From Tritrichomonas foetus (Eukaryota; Parabasalia; Tritrichomonadida; Tritrichomonadidae): a stretch of 42,886 nt of DNA. Below are positions 1 through 10,008 of this stretch, piece after piece; position 1 is the stretch's first letter; each line of letters starts with the position of its first letter. Location of the stretch: positions 9,795-52,680 of the forward strand of contig MLAK01000869.1 in NCBI GenBank assembly GCA_001839685.1, in the 5' to 3' direction. The position numbers were made by a program, and so were the translations under genes. A model generated the notes under the pieces. That model saw only the letters and a program-made list of their open reading frames with translations. It made no database searches and was not told where the DNA came from.

Positions 1-103
1 TTTCATAACACAAGATATATTTCATAACATAAGATATCTTTCATAACACAAGATATCTTTCATAACACAAGATATCTTTCATAACACAAGATATCTTTCA
101 TGA
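1..103. repeat. 19-bp tandem repeat, about 5.4 copies, continuing off the left edge
   Basis: The element TCATAACA recurs at 3, 22, 41, 60 and 79, with a degenerate copy at 98, so the period is exactly 19 bp. The unit reads TCATAACACAAGATATCTT and contains a GATATC palindrome. The first two copies carry single-base changes and the next copies are identical. The array probably extends beyond the window. It lies downstream of the stop of the neighbouring minus-strand gene. Confidence 0.9.
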
Positions 104-231
104 AATCATCAGTTAAAAATCTGTCACAGTTCGAATAAAAACAAAAGAAATTGATTAATCGAAACTTACATACATTTAATATACCGATATCCAAATCAAA
201 CAAAAAAATAAAAATAAAATTCATGGAAAAA

Positions 232-1125
232 TTATATAAAGTCACTTGAATCAGTTTCTTCACCAGAAGATTCAGTAGAGCTATCTGCAATCGGAAACAT
301 GAATCGATGATCATTATTTTTCCTTTTCTTCTTGTCCAATTCCATTCTTCGAGCTTCCATCAATTCTTCATCTTTTCGACCAATGACAGAAAGAACAGCT
401 GCAAAAAGCATATCATTGTTTTCAACAGTTAGCATATGTCCTTCATCACCTATTCTTTGTGGCCAATTGTGCGGAATTATCTTTTTAGATGTGTGGGAAT
501 AAAGCAGCCGAGCGTCATTTGGCGACTTCTTCTTCAGTTGAAGAAAATTATACCTGAGATCGGCAGTTATTTTCATTGGCATGTATCTAGAGTTTATTCT
601 CTCATTTCTCTCAAAAAGTTCCATACTTTTGAATATTGATAATCTCGATTCTGCAGGCTTTAATTTACCAATTGGTTCACCTTGTGGATCGTTTTTGCTG
701 ATTTTGAAAATGTTGGATAACTCTTTTCCCATGTCTTTTTGTCGTTCCCTGAATGAATTATATTTTCGAGCGATTCTGAACTGCGGTTTTATTGGCTCAT
801 CACTTGATGGAGTAAATAACAACTTTTTCATTGAATTAAAAGTATGGTTACAGTCAAGAAAAACGCAATTATTTTGAAAATGAGGGATTGGGTCAAACGG
901 GTTGAAAACGCTCGGCATTGGAGGATAATTATTTTCGATTTCGTTAAGACGTTTTTGAGCGGCTGAAAGATAGTTTTCTAATTGCGCTTGAAGAATATCT
1001 AAATATTTTTTTTTGACTCTTAACTCTTCAGAATACGAAATGAAGACGTATTTTTGTGTTTGGGATCTGCTATATCGAGGGAAATTTGCTGAAATCGGTT
1101 CCTCAAGAAAATCTTGAGAATTCAT
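232..1125 (-). CDS. Hypothetical protein, 297 aa, charged
   Basis: An intact ATG-started frame encodes 297 residues. I do not recognise a family. The protein is soluble, with no signal peptide or membrane segment. A basic, heptad-like helical stretch lies near residues 35-65, followed by a proline-rich piece around 67-80. The last 30 residues are basic and then switch to a serine/glutamate/aspartate tail typical of a disordered acidic terminus. A trichomonad-type initiator (TCATTT on the minus strand, A at about 1161) lies about 36 nt before the ATG, which supports this start. The gene is followed by the 19-bp tandem repeat at the window edge. Frame length and codon use suggest a real gene; its function is unknown. 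Confidence 0.75.
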   Translation of the reverse strand: MNSQDFLEEPISANFPRYSRSQTQKYVFISYSEELRVKKKYLDILQAQLENYLSAAQKRLNEIENNYPPMPSVFNPFDPIPHFQNNCVFLDCNHTFNSMKKLLFTPSSDEPIKPQFRIARKYNSFRERQKDMGKELSNIFKISKNDPQGEPIGKLKPAESRLSIFKSMELFERNERINSRYMPMKITADLRYNFLQLKKKSPNDARLLYSHTSKKIIPHNWPQRIGDEGHMLTVENNDMLFAAVLSVIGRKDEELMEARRMELDKKKRKNNDHRFMFPIADSSTESSGEETDSSDFI

Positions 1126-1538
1126 TCCCCTGATTAAGATGATATGTTATATGAAAAAAATGATAGAAGTTATTTCATTGATATTATTTCTCATCTTTCA
1201 CCAGATTGTCATCAAGATTTTTTTCTTGAAACCATTCAATACACTCCAATAGGTATTTTGTGTCATATATCACTTTATTGGCCTAATAAATAATGACTTA
1301 TCCTGTCAAACATATCATTTTTCTTTGATGTCTTTTTTTGGCGGGAAACATCACTTTTGTGATATTAAATGGTTTTGCTCCCAAAAGATTATGAGTATCA
1401 CATATCATTTGAGCTGCTGCAAAAAGAGACCAAAGAGAGAAAAAGACAGTAGTCACAAAACTAAAACTCATGAGGAAAGAAAAAAAAAAAAAAAAAAAAA
1501 ATAATAATAATAATAATAAAGAATTTTATTATTTTATT
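1126..1538. other. Spacer between two minus-strand genes
   Basis: This spacer is 413 bp. It contains a small inverted repeat (ATCAC-TTTT-GTGAT, 1350-1363) and, at its right end, the poly-A/AAT microsatellite listed separately. I see no open frame or RNA gene in it. Confidence 0.6.
1480..1519. repeat. A22 homopolymer followed by (AAT)n microsatellite
   Basis: A run of 22 A residues (1480-1501) is followed directly by about six ATA/AAT triplets ending near 1519. On the minus strand this is (ATT)n followed by a T-run, just 20 bp past the rtcB stop codon. It is a simple repeat that is expected to vary in length. Confidence 0.9.
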
Positions 1539-3041
1539 TTATCCTTTTATAACTCCAAGTGGGACTAATCTTGCTACTTTCTTCGATACTCCAACAATGT
1601 CACATGCATCAACTACACTGTCAACATCTTTGTAAGTTTCTGGGGCCTCTTCAATGACGGTATCTCCGTTTGCTGCCTTCAATTCGACACCTTTCTTCGA
1701 AAGGTTGTTTTTCACGTTTCTCAAGTTGATATCCCTTAGCGCCTTTGTCCTCGACATGAGTCTCCCTGCACCGTGGCAAGTTGATCCGAATGAGCTGTTG
1801 GTGCCCTCATCAGTTCCAACAAGGATGTATGATCCAGTACCCATTGAACCGCCAATTAAGACAGGTTGTCCGATTTCCTTGTATTTTTCAGGGAGTTCTG
1901 TTCGATCAGGGCCGAATGATCTTGTTGCTCCTTTTCGGTGGACGATGAATTCTCGTTCAACACCATCAATGGTATGTCTTTCAAGTTTGGCAATATTATG
2001 TGCCACATCATAAATGAGGTCCATTTGTAAATCATCCTTTTTCATAACTTCTTTAAAGGCCTGACGTGCAAAGTGAGTAATTATCTGACGGTTACACCAC
2101 GCAAAGTTTGCAGCAGCACCCATTGAGTGAAGATACCTTTGTCCAAGCTCGCTATATAGTGGAGCTGAAGAAAGTTGTTTATCTGGTAAATTTGGATTAT
2201 CACAAGTTCGTTCCATTTCATTAATAAAGTCAGTTGCAACTTGATGTCCTAATCCACGACTTCCAGTGTGAATCATACAAACGACTTCACCTTTTTTAAG
2301 ACCCATCACTTCTGCAGCCTTTTCGTCATAGATTTCGTCAATATACTGAATTTCTACATAGTGGTTTCCAGCACCAAGTGTGCCTAGCTGACCATTTCCA
2401 CGTTCAATTGCACGCTCGGTGATGAGTGAAGCGTCTGCATAAGAAAGACAGCCGTTTTCTTCACAATTGATTAAATCTTCAGGTACTCCATACCCGTTTT
2501 CAACTGCCCACTTGGCGCCTTTTGTCAAAATGTCAGAAACATCAGACCTCTTCATGAAATTCTTACGCTTGCCGCCTACGCCTGTTGGGATGTATTTGTA
2601 CATCGCTTCAACAAGTTCCCTTTTATGCGGCTCAACTTCTTCACGAGTGAGGTGTGTTGTAAAGCAACGAACGCCACAATTGATATCATATCCGACACCG
2701 CCTGGCGAGATGATGCATCTTGGATCGCATGTGTCAAATGCTGCAACACCACCGATTGAAAATCCATAGCCAGAATGCATATCTGGCATGCCATATGAAT
2801 ATTTGGTGATTCCTGGAAGTGTGGCGACAAAAGCGATTTGCATGATGGAGGGAAGTCCAGTATTTCGATTTTTAATCCATTTGTTTAATTCGTCGAACGC
2901 AAAATCGGCCATATCTGGTGTGGCATAAAATCTGCCTGGAACGCGCATGTTTGGAACAAAACCAATTGGAATTTCGTAGACACAATCACCGACAAGTTTG
3001 ATCATGTCGGGATTGACTTGAACATTGGCAGCGTTGAACAT
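1539..3041 (-). CDS. rtcB: RNA-splicing ligase RtcB (tRNA ligase)
   Basis: This is a 500-residue RtcB/HSPC117 protein, the GTP- and Mn-dependent ligase that joins 2',3'-cyclic phosphate and 5'-OH RNA ends in tRNA splicing and RNA repair. The open frame continues to 3185, but only with a TTG start. The first ATG is at 3041 and gives 500 aa, close to the roughly 505 aa of the animal protein. Visible motifs, numbered from this ATG, are GGVGYDINCGVR with metal ligands D119 and C122, GNHYVE with H227, IHTGSRGLGHQ with H258, DVAHN with H348, and CHGAGR with the guanylated H423. The conserved C-terminal glycine is present. All catalytic residues are intact, so the enzyme should be active. It is divergent from the LRR gene to its right. 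Confidence 0.96.
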   Translation of the reverse strand: MFNAANVQVNPDMIKLVGDCVYEIPIGFVPNMRVPGRFYATPDMADFAFDELNKWIKNRNTGLPSIMQIAFVATLPGITKYSYGMPDMHSGYGFSIGGVAAFDTCDPRCIISPGGVGYDINCGVRCFTTHLTREEVEPHKRELVEAMYKYIPTGVGGKRKNFMKRSDVSDILTKGAKWAVENGYGVPEDLINCEENGCLSYADASLITERAIERGNGQLGTLGAGNHYVEIQYIDEIYDEKAAEVMGLKKGEVVCMIHTGSRGLGHQVATDFINEMERTCDNPNLPDKQLSSAPLYSELGQRYLHSMGAAANFAWCNRQIITHFARQAFKEVMKKDDLQMDLIYDVAHNIAKLERHTIDGVEREFIVHRKGATRSFGPDRTELPEKYKEIGQPVLIGGSMGTGSYILVGTDEGTNSSFGSTCHGAGRLMSRTKALRDINLRNVKNNLSKKGVELKAANGDTVIEEAPETYKDVDSVVDACDIVGVSKKVARLVPLGVIKG

Positions 3042-3511
3042 TTGTATTTCCTTTTTTGTTGTGAATGGATTTTCTCTCAATTTTCTCCAATGAGGTATTG
3101 AATTGTCCAATTCAAATTGAGAACTTTTATTTTTTCTGAATGATTTTTGATAATTTGATGAAGAATGACAATGAATATTTTTCAATGGTTATCGCATGTC
3201 ATGATTAATTTTCAATAAAATCGACTTCAATTTCTCTGAAACATGAATATTTCCCCTATAAACATTCTAATTACGAAAATACATTATTGAGCAGTCTAAA
3301 AATCGTTAAATAAAATGATTTTTCTAAAATAACCGGGATATTCCTTGAGCAAGAATCGGTATCAACCACAACCAAATATGAATTGAACATATCCGTTTAT
3401 GACTTTTTCAGGAATCTCATGAGGAATTGAATCTACTCAACTAAATAAGTATGGAAAACTATCGTAAAACTCTCAGAAAAATATTCGTTATTATTTGAGA
3501 AAAAACAAATC
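3042..3511. promoter_or_regulatory. Divergent promoter region, rtcB / LRR gene
   Basis: This 470-bp AT-rich spacer separates the rtcB start (minus) from the LRR gene start (plus). It contains ACTTTTTCA at 3402-3410, a 9-mer that recurs in other spacers here. No strong TCAYTW initiator is evident next to the LRR ATG. The promoter role is inferred from the divergent layout. Confidence 0.5.
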
Positions 3512-5899
3512 ATGAATGTAAAAAGATTCCTTTCCGACTCATACCGAAGGGGAATCGATAGTAAATTAAATCGACTTGTTTTAAATTACCAAGTGACGAA
3601 ATCACATCAAATGGCTCGTTCAAAACCAAAAATTGTTGTTCCTGTTGTTAGAATGACTTCAAAAAATTCAATTCCCATCGAACAAGCGCAGATCGTCTAT
3701 CAAAACAAATGTAAAGATTTGAAATTAAAGCCAAATTCATTCGCAGAGCAACGTTTCATCGAACAATTCGTAAATTCAATACATGAAAAGTCTTTGAAAA
3801 TGGCGGGATTGGGACTCGGGCCAAGCTGTATGGAAACTCTCATTGAATTTATTGCAGACAATCCAAATTTTGTTTGTATTGATTTGTCATTAAATCGATT
3901 GGGTGATACTGGCATAGAAACATTATGTAGGTACTTGTCAATGGATGGTCCAATAATTGACCTTGATTTAAGGTCAAATGGAGTTGGAATTCAAGGCGCA
4001 ACAATGCTTTTTAATGCTGCGACTTTAAATACTCACTTAACGCATTTGGATTTTTCTGCAATTGATGGAATTGAGAGAAATCGAGTTGGCACTGAGGGGT
4101 GCATGGCACTTGCAAATATGATAAGGAAAAACCAAACAATATCTAGCTTAAACTTAGCAATGTGCGGAATTACGGCCGATGGCTGTCGAGCATTGGGAAC
4201 TGCGCTTCCTTATAATTCCTCATTGAATATTTTAGATCTAACTGCGAATCGATTTGGAACAGCTGGATCAGACTTTTTATTTGCAAAGAAAAACGCATTT
4301 GGCGCTTTAACTACTCTTATACTTTCTAGAAATGCACTTGATGATGATGCAACAAATTTATTATGTCAACAAATCGAAGAATCAAAAACAATTAAAAATT
4401 TAAATTTAAGTTGTAATAATCTCGGAAAGAATTTTCTAAATACTTTGTATGATGCACTTTTAAATGGTCAGCCACCTTTAGAATCCTTGAATTTATCAAC
4501 TAATCACTTCGAAAGAGATGCCATCGTATATCTTCATTTATTAGTTCGAGATTTTCCATCAATTAAACATTTTGATTTTTCACATAACAATTTAACAACG
4601 AAAGTTATTAATGATATTGTAATTGCATCTGAAAAGAATGGAAATTTAACATCTTTAGATTTAACAGAAACTCAAATTAATGACGAAGGTGCAAAAAGTT
4701 TGGCAAAAATGATTGAAGGTCATCCATCATTAACAAAACTTGTTCTTGCTTCAAATAAAATCACTGATGATGGTGGAATTTATATTGCAAAAGCCTTAAA
4801 AAATAATAAAGTTTTAGCTAATTTATCCCTCGCTGATAATGAACTTAAAGATAAAACAGCAGAAGAACTGCTTTTATCACTCGAAAAGAATTTCACAATT
4901 GTTGATCTTGATGTTTCTTATAATGATTTCGGTTGCATGGCATATGTTTCGCTTAAAAGAGTTATTGAAGAACATAAACGTGCCCATAATCACAATGTTC
5001 ATGAAATTGCTTCAAAGCACATCGATTTCTTGAAAGAGCAAGAGCAAAGATTGTTTGAAACACGTGATGAAATTGCTGTTAAAGAAGTTTCAATTGTTGA
5101 AGCAAGAGATACTTTTGAACAAAGAACTTATGAAATGAAAGAATTAGATATTATTAAAGAACAAGAAATTAATGAAGCTGAAACCAAATTGGCAGAAGTT
5201 AAAGAAGTTTATAGAGTGATTGCAGATGAACAAAGAGAAAAATCAAGAATGCACAATGTTATGAAAAGGGAATTAAGTGAAGCTGAACATTCTATTCATG
5301 AACAGTTAACTTTATTAAGACAACAAAAAGATGTTCTTGAAAACAGGTGCAAAATTTATGAAAAGAACAAAAATGATCAAGCTATTCAATTCCAAAAAGA
5401 AAATGATGATTTAAATATGAGACTTAACATGATGAAAGAACAAGTTAAAATGGCAATCTTGGATGCAAGAGATGCAAGAAAAGCTCTTCTCGAAAAGGAA
5501 ATGCTCGAAAAACTCGAAAATGGAGATGAAAATGATAAAGAGAGGAAATCAAGCGAGAAAAAACAAGGCGGTGGAAAGAAAGGTAAAAAAGGAAAGAAAG
5601 GTGGAAAAGAAAGTTCACCAAAGAAAGAATCCAAAAAAGAGAAAAAGAAAGAAAAAATCCAAGCAAAATCAAGCTCAAAAAATAGTGTCAAATCATCACC
5701 TTCAAAAGATATGGACAAGGATGCTGATAAAGGTGTGGATCAAGATAAAACGACTGAGAAAGGAAAAGAATCTTCAAGGACATCATCTTCTTCCAAAGAT
5801 GTAACACCAAAAGATTCCTCAAAAATAAGCCATAGTCCATCAGTTGCTTCTTCTACTACTTCTCAGTCAAGTAGCATATTGAACCCGATTGAAAATTAA
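3512..5899 (+). CDS. Leucine-rich repeat / coiled-coil protein with lysine-rich tail
   Basis: The protein has 795 residues. Residues about 90-490 are ribonuclease-inhibitor type LRRs, with repeated LxxLxLxxNxL cores followed by GxxxL helices. Residues about 500-670 form a long charged coiled coil. Residues about 676-725 are a run of KKGKKGKK-like basic repeats, and the last 70 residues are serine/threonine-rich. No signal peptide or membrane segment is seen, so it is probably cytosolic or cytoskeletal. The arrangement of RI-type LRRs followed by a coiled coil resembles centrosomal LRRC45 or axonemal LRR proteins, but that is only an architectural comparison. The ATG at 3512 is the first; a second ATG at codon 34 is a possible alternative start. 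The long lysine-rich stretch produces lengthy antisense open frames that are not genes. Confidence 0.85.
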   Translation: MNVKRFLSDSYRRGIDSKLNRLVLNYQVTKSHQMARSKPKIVVPVVRMTSKNSIPIEQAQIVYQNKCKDLKLKPNSFAEQRFIEQFVNSIHEKSLKMAGLGLGPSCMETLIEFIADNPNFVCIDLSLNRLGDTGIETLCRYLSMDGPIIDLDLRSNGVGIQGATMLFNAATLNTHLTHLDFSAIDGIERNRVGTEGCMALANMIRKNQTISSLNLAMCGITADGCRALGTALPYNSSLNILDLTANRFGTAGSDFLFAKKNAFGALTTLILSRNALDDDATNLLCQQIEESKTIKNLNLSCNNLGKNFLNTLYDALLNGQPPLESLNLSTNHFERDAIVYLHLLVRDFPSIKHFDFSHNNLTTKVINDIVIASEKNGNLTSLDLTETQINDEGAKSLAKMIEGHPSLTKLVLASNKITDDGGIYIAKALKNNKVLANLSLADNELKDKTAEELLLSLEKNFTIVDLDVSYNDFGCMAYVSLKRVIEEHKRAHNHNVHEIASKHIDFLKEQEQRLFETRDEIAVKEVSIVEARDTFEQRTYEMKELDIIKEQEINEAETKLAEVKEVYRVIADEQREKSRMHNVMKRELSEAEHSIHEQLTLLRQQKDVLENRCKIYEKNKNDQAIQFQKENDDLNMRLNMMKEQVKMAILDARDARKALLEKEMLEKLENGDENDKERKSSEKKQGGGKKGKKGKKGGKESSPKKESKKEKKKEKIQAKSSSKNSVKSSPSKDMDKDADKGVDQDKTTEKGKESSRTSSSSKDVTPKDSSKISHSPSVASSTTSQSSSILNPIEN

Positions 5900-6014
5900 T
5901 AAAATTGTTTGTAGTTGATTAATTTATAATGTTTTTGATTTCATTTTCTATAGAGATGTGAATTCGCAAAATAAAATGATCGGTATGGCTAATTTTGACC
6001 TTACACTGTCAGTT

Positions 6015-6023
6015 ATTTCATTA
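6015..6023 (+). promoter_or_regulatory. Putative initiator (TCATTA) of the ankyrin gene
   Basis: TCATTA at 6018-6023 matches the trichomonad initiator TCA(+1)YTW. The predicted +1 A is at 6020, 14 nt before the ATG at 6034. A short 5' leader of this kind is normal in trichomonads. Assignment is by motif and distance only. Confidence 0.5.
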
Positions 6024-6033
6024 AATATCATCA

Positions 6034-8210
6034 ATGGACAATGACACAATTTCATTGATGAAAAAGATACAAGAAAATCTAATGAATTTATCTGATGATA
6101 GTTTTGGTGATTCTAAATTGTTCTTTTTAAATAATTTTGTATTTGATAATAAAAAAGATATCAATGCTTTCTTTCGTGCTTTTATCATAGCATTGGCATA
6201 CCAACCAAGTAGCAAATTAATTCTATTAAAATTAATAAATGAAATCATTGATTGCATTCCTTCTCCAAATATTGCATTATTTAAAATAGAATTGATGTCA
6301 ACAGTTTTTAATTTACCAGGTCCTACTTCTTCTGGACTTTTTCTACTATACCATTTATTGGAGAAATCATTTTTCACACAGAGTGAAATTATTGGTCAAA
6401 TAAGAAAATACAGATTTTATAATATTAAAAAGAAATCCAATTTAATGCTATGCTATATTTGGTTTTCTCCAGAAATATATAAAGAAAACTTTAATTTTTA
6501 TTCTATGCTTAAAGAGGATTGCTCAAAGTATGCCCAAATATATCCGAATGATCATTTAGTCTCATATTTCGTAAAAAATGAAACTGAATTGATTCAAAAT
6601 GATTTTGAAATGATTAAAAAATTCCGAAAGAATGGACACAATCATGATTACTTATATTTATTACTTGCTAATGATGATATCACGAGTCTTCAATATGTAG
6701 CAGCACAACCTGACTTTAATTATAATCGAAAAATCCTTCCTTCTTTTTTCGAAATTTGCCCTTTTGCACAAAATTCACCTTCATTAATTGAAGTTGCAGC
6801 ACTATATGGATCTATTAATTGTTTTAAATATTTACTTTTAAATGGGAGTTCTTTATATCTTCTTGATGAAACAAATGCATCACTTCCCCAATATGCTGTT
6901 GCAGGAGGCAATTTAGAAATCATACGAATATGCCATCAGAAAAAACTTTCTTTCAATGGAACATCTCAAATTGCTGCACTTTTTCATCGAAATGATATAC
7001 TTAATTGGCTATTAGAAGATGAAGGCCAGGAAATTGAATCGTGCATCAAGAATAGAGGTACAGTTATTCAAAATGCAGCAACAACTAACAACATCATAAT
7101 TATAGAACAATGCATAGAAAACGATGTTGATGTTAATGATGGAACACTTAATCGCACTTCATTACATATATCATGTGAATTAGGAAATATTGAAAGTGTG
7201 ATGCTACTTCTATCAGCAGATAATGTTAATTTAAATGCATGTGTTTTGTGCAATATTTTAAAGAGTCTTTTCTTATATTTAATTGGGTTTTGAGTTTATA
7301 TTTTCAATGGAACAGCTCTTTATTTTGCGGCAGAAAATAGACACAAAGATATCGTTGAATTACTTCTAAACAAACCTGGAATCAATGTAAATGCTGGAAA
7401 CACAGTAATTTTATTATATTTATCACGTTCTTTTAATGCATCATATTGGTACACCTCTTCGTGCAGCTGCGGAAAATGGAAGTCTAGATATTTTAAAAAT
7501 GTTATTATCTGCTAATGATATCAATGTAAATTATGATTGTGTTGATATCATTTTTTAATACGAATTTCCCACCACTATTATCTGCAGTTGAAAATAATCA
7601 TATAGAAATTGTTCATGAGTTATTAAAATGTAAAGAAATTGATGTGAACCATGAATGCATTTTGCTTTCGTTAACCTCAAGTTTTTGGAAATATTTCACA
7701 ATGGAACCTCACTTTATATCGCAGCTAAAAATGGATATGATGAAATAGTACGTATACTTCTCATGCATAAAAATATAAAAGTAAATGTTCTTACAAAAGG
7801 AGTTCATTATTATGATTGATAAAGTGTGGTTTATAATTAATTACTCTCCTCTGTATATAGCAGCTTTAAATCAGAATTTAAATTGTGTTCGACTTTTATG
7901 CTCTCATGAAGATATTAATGTTAACATTCGAAATATTTCATTATTAGTTAATAAAATAGTTCTGTTAATCATAATGGTGTATTACTCAGTTTTAATGAAA
8001 CGCCTCTACATGCTGCAGCTTCAAAAGGTGATATAAAAATGGTGAATTTCTTGTTATCATGCGATAAAATTGATACGGACCCTATGGACGACAATGTTCC
8101 TGCTAATTTCTTTTGGATTAACACCATATATTTTAGCAAGCAACAAATATTATTTTCAAATTGCAAATATTCTTCGTCCATATATCAAAAATTCCGAAAA
8201 AATATATTAG
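6034..8210 (+). pseudogene. DUF3447/ankyrin-repeat gene with about seven interrupted repeats
   Basis: The first 402 codons (6034-7239) are intact. They form an N-terminal helical region of the trichomonad ankyrin/DUF3447 type and several ankyrin repeats (for example SLIEVAALYGSINCFKYLLL and TSLHISCELGNIESVMLLL). Past 7239 the coding sequence continues as seven more ankyrin units near 7306, 7448, 7569, 7700, 7842, 7994 and 8115, ending at TAG 8208-8210. The reading frame changes from unit to unit. Each unit runs from about xTPLxxAA to xINVN and is followed by an AT-rich insert of roughly 37-68 bp. Several inserts carry stops: TGA at 7291 ends the first open stretch, and TAA lies in the third insert. 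As written it cannot make one full-length protein. Translation would stop at 7293, giving 419 aa. A real truncated product or unusual introns remain possible. Confidence 0.7.
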
Positions 8211-8468
8211 AGTTATAAATTAATAAAATACATTGTCTTTCTTCATACTCCATTTTTTGTTTGTTTACCCTGATATTTTTCGGTTTAATAAAACAGATCA
8301 ACAGTTAAAAGAAAATTAATTCATCATGAACGAGGCTTGTTTGCAACACCTAAAACGATAATTCGTCCAAAACATACAAAAAATTAAAGAACCAACAAGA
8401 GGAATAATTCGAAATTAACTCTATTTATTAAAAAACACAAAAATAATATTCGGAACCAATAAAAAAAC
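8211..8468. other. Convergent spacer
   Basis: This is the 258-bp AT-rich spacer between the 3' ends of the ankyrin gene (plus) and the next gene (minus). I see no feature in it. Confidence 0.6.
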
Positions 8469-9575
8469 TCATTCAGTATTATTCCCTTCTTTTTCATGAT
8501 TCGCTTCCTTTTTCTTCTTTATTTCATTTTCTACTCTGACAATTTGAGCCTTTATGACATCCGCTCTCTCGACTGATTCATTTACAGCAGCTTTTTTATC
8601 AAGTCTCATTTTTGGCCTCATTATTGCCATATTTAATGACGTTCCAACTTCATCACGCACATTTTCTACTTTTCGCATATTTACAGGCATTTTTAATATT
8701 TGATAAATATCTCCAATTTCCTTGTTCATTAGAATGATTTGATTTTCGAGATCTTTTGCCAAAGAGTCGAAGCTTTGAGTTGCATTCAGGTTCTTTATCA
8801 AATCATCATAAGCAACATTTAAGGCCATTTTTCGCCTCATTACATCAGCTGTCGCCATTCTATTTTGAAAAATTGAATTGAGAAGTGTGACATGAGTATT
8901 TTTCACAAATTCTTTACACCGATCGAAATAGTCAAGTGGATCAAATTCAGAAACACGTTCATTGAAAACCAGCAGAGCTTCTTTATTCAATTTTTTCAGC
9001 TCGTTTTCAACATAGTTTAGAAAACGTTTTGGAAGGGTTGGAAAACGTGTCCCAACTCCACACAATTCATAACAATCATGAATGGCTTGATGCAAGCTTG
9101 TTAAGGAATTCGATATTAATTTGTATATCGGCACAATGTTTGATGCTTTGATTTGAACAAAAAATTTTTGAAAATCTATCCATTCGTTCATCATTTGGCG
9201 AGATTGAACGACGATTGCGGAATTTGATATTTTCATCCTTTTCGTATTGTCCGGATAGACAGAATTGAAAAGGGAGGCCGCTGTGTCTGTGAAAAGATTG
9301 AATGCACGAGAAAACCGCTGAAATTGAGCAACCAAAAATGGCGCCGCATAATTGATAGAAGTTTCTTGCGAAAATGAATCGAACGAAATGATTAGTTCAT
9401 CGTATTGATTTTTTAACGGAATTACTGGCTGCGAAAACGGCTTCCTGGTGGAGCTCAATGGTCGTGATGTGGACATGCGAGGCGAAAGAGTGGGAGAAGG
9501 AATTCCAATAAGTTCAGGACCATATCGACGTGCACTGAATCGGTTTAGTGGGGCAGTCTTCGCCCGAGCCTTCAT
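8469..9575 (-). CDS. Hypothetical helical protein, 368 aa
   Basis: The intact frame starts at ATG 9575. The first 55 residues are basic and rich in serine, proline and threonine, probably disordered. The remainder is predicted helical with regular charged heptads, for example around residues 230-320, and ends in a lysine/glutamate-rich tail. There is no membrane segment or signal peptide. I do not recognise a family. On the minus strand, ACTTTTTCAG lies about 24-32 nt before the ATG and could be part of its promoter, since the same motif recurs in other spacers. A structural or cytoskeletal role would be a guess. Confidence 0.75.
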   Translation of the reverse strand: MKARAKTAPLNRFSARRYGPELIGIPSPTLSPRMSTSRPLSSTRKPFSQPVIPLKNQYDELIISFDSFSQETSINYAAPFLVAQFQRFSRAFNLFTDTAASLFNSVYPDNTKRMKISNSAIVVQSRQMMNEWIDFQKFFVQIKASNIVPIYKLISNSLTSLHQAIHDCYELCGVGTRFPTLPKRFLNYVENELKKLNKEALLVFNERVSEFDPLDYFDRCKEFVKNTHVTLLNSIFQNRMATADVMRRKMALNVAYDDLIKNLNATQSFDSLAKDLENQIILMNKEIGDIYQILKMPVNMRKVENVRDEVGTSLNMAIMRPKMRLDKKAAVNESVERADVIKAQIVRVENEIKKKKEANHEKEGNNTE

Positions 9576-10008
9576 TTTTTTAAGATTTTGTAAAATACTG
9601 AAAAAGTGGATGATTGTCGGGTAGTAGAAAAAGTTGTCAAGGAGAAATTTCTATTCTCATAAAAAGTTGTTCATTTTGTAAAGAATATAGGTATCAAAAT
9701 ATCAACTTTTTGATTATATAAAGAGTCAAATTAGTTTCTGGCGTAATTCGAAAGCATGATATTTTTCGTTAGAATAAGTATTTTTACTGTTCATCAAAAT
9801 ACAATGAAAGTTCGATAAACATTCAAAATAGAACAGTTTCTTTTCTAATCAAATAATATCAAATTCAATACCAGAGTTTTTTCTTGTAGTCATGAATTTC
9901 AGTAATTTATTAGCTATCAATATATAGCTTCAATATCGAAAATTAACGATCAATTAAAAAGGAACTGAATAAAGAGAAAATTCGAAAATCGCATTTACAT
10001 ACAAATAT
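9576..10008. other. Spacer upstream of the 368-aa gene
   Basis: This spacer is 433 bp and AT-rich. It contains TGAAAAAGT (9599-9607) and two relatives, GAAAAAGTTG near 9628 and AAAAAGTTG near 9660, plus TCAACTTTTTGA near 9700. I see no open frame. Confidence 0.55.

Noticed and set aside
1..103. CRISPR-like array
   Set aside because: Units are directly adjacent without spacers, and the surrounding genome is eukaryotic.
3042..3185. N-terminal extension of RtcB by 48 codons
   Set aside because: It requires a TTG start. The ATG at 3041 gives the normal family length.
5386..5718. Antisense open frames opposite the LRR gene tail
   Set aside because: They mirror the lysine/glutamate-rich coding sequence and have phenylalanine/leucine/serine-rich low-complexity translations.
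7291..7293. TGA as a sense codon (recoding) in the ankyrin gene
   Set aside because: TGA ends intact genes in the window (for example the transporter at 13446 and the NEK-like kinase at 34486), and the later units also need frame changes.
7240..7305. Canonical parabasalid intron
   Set aside because: No GTAYGT donor or ACTAACACACAG acceptor/branch motif is present. An ACACAG at about 7400 lies at the wrong side of its insert.
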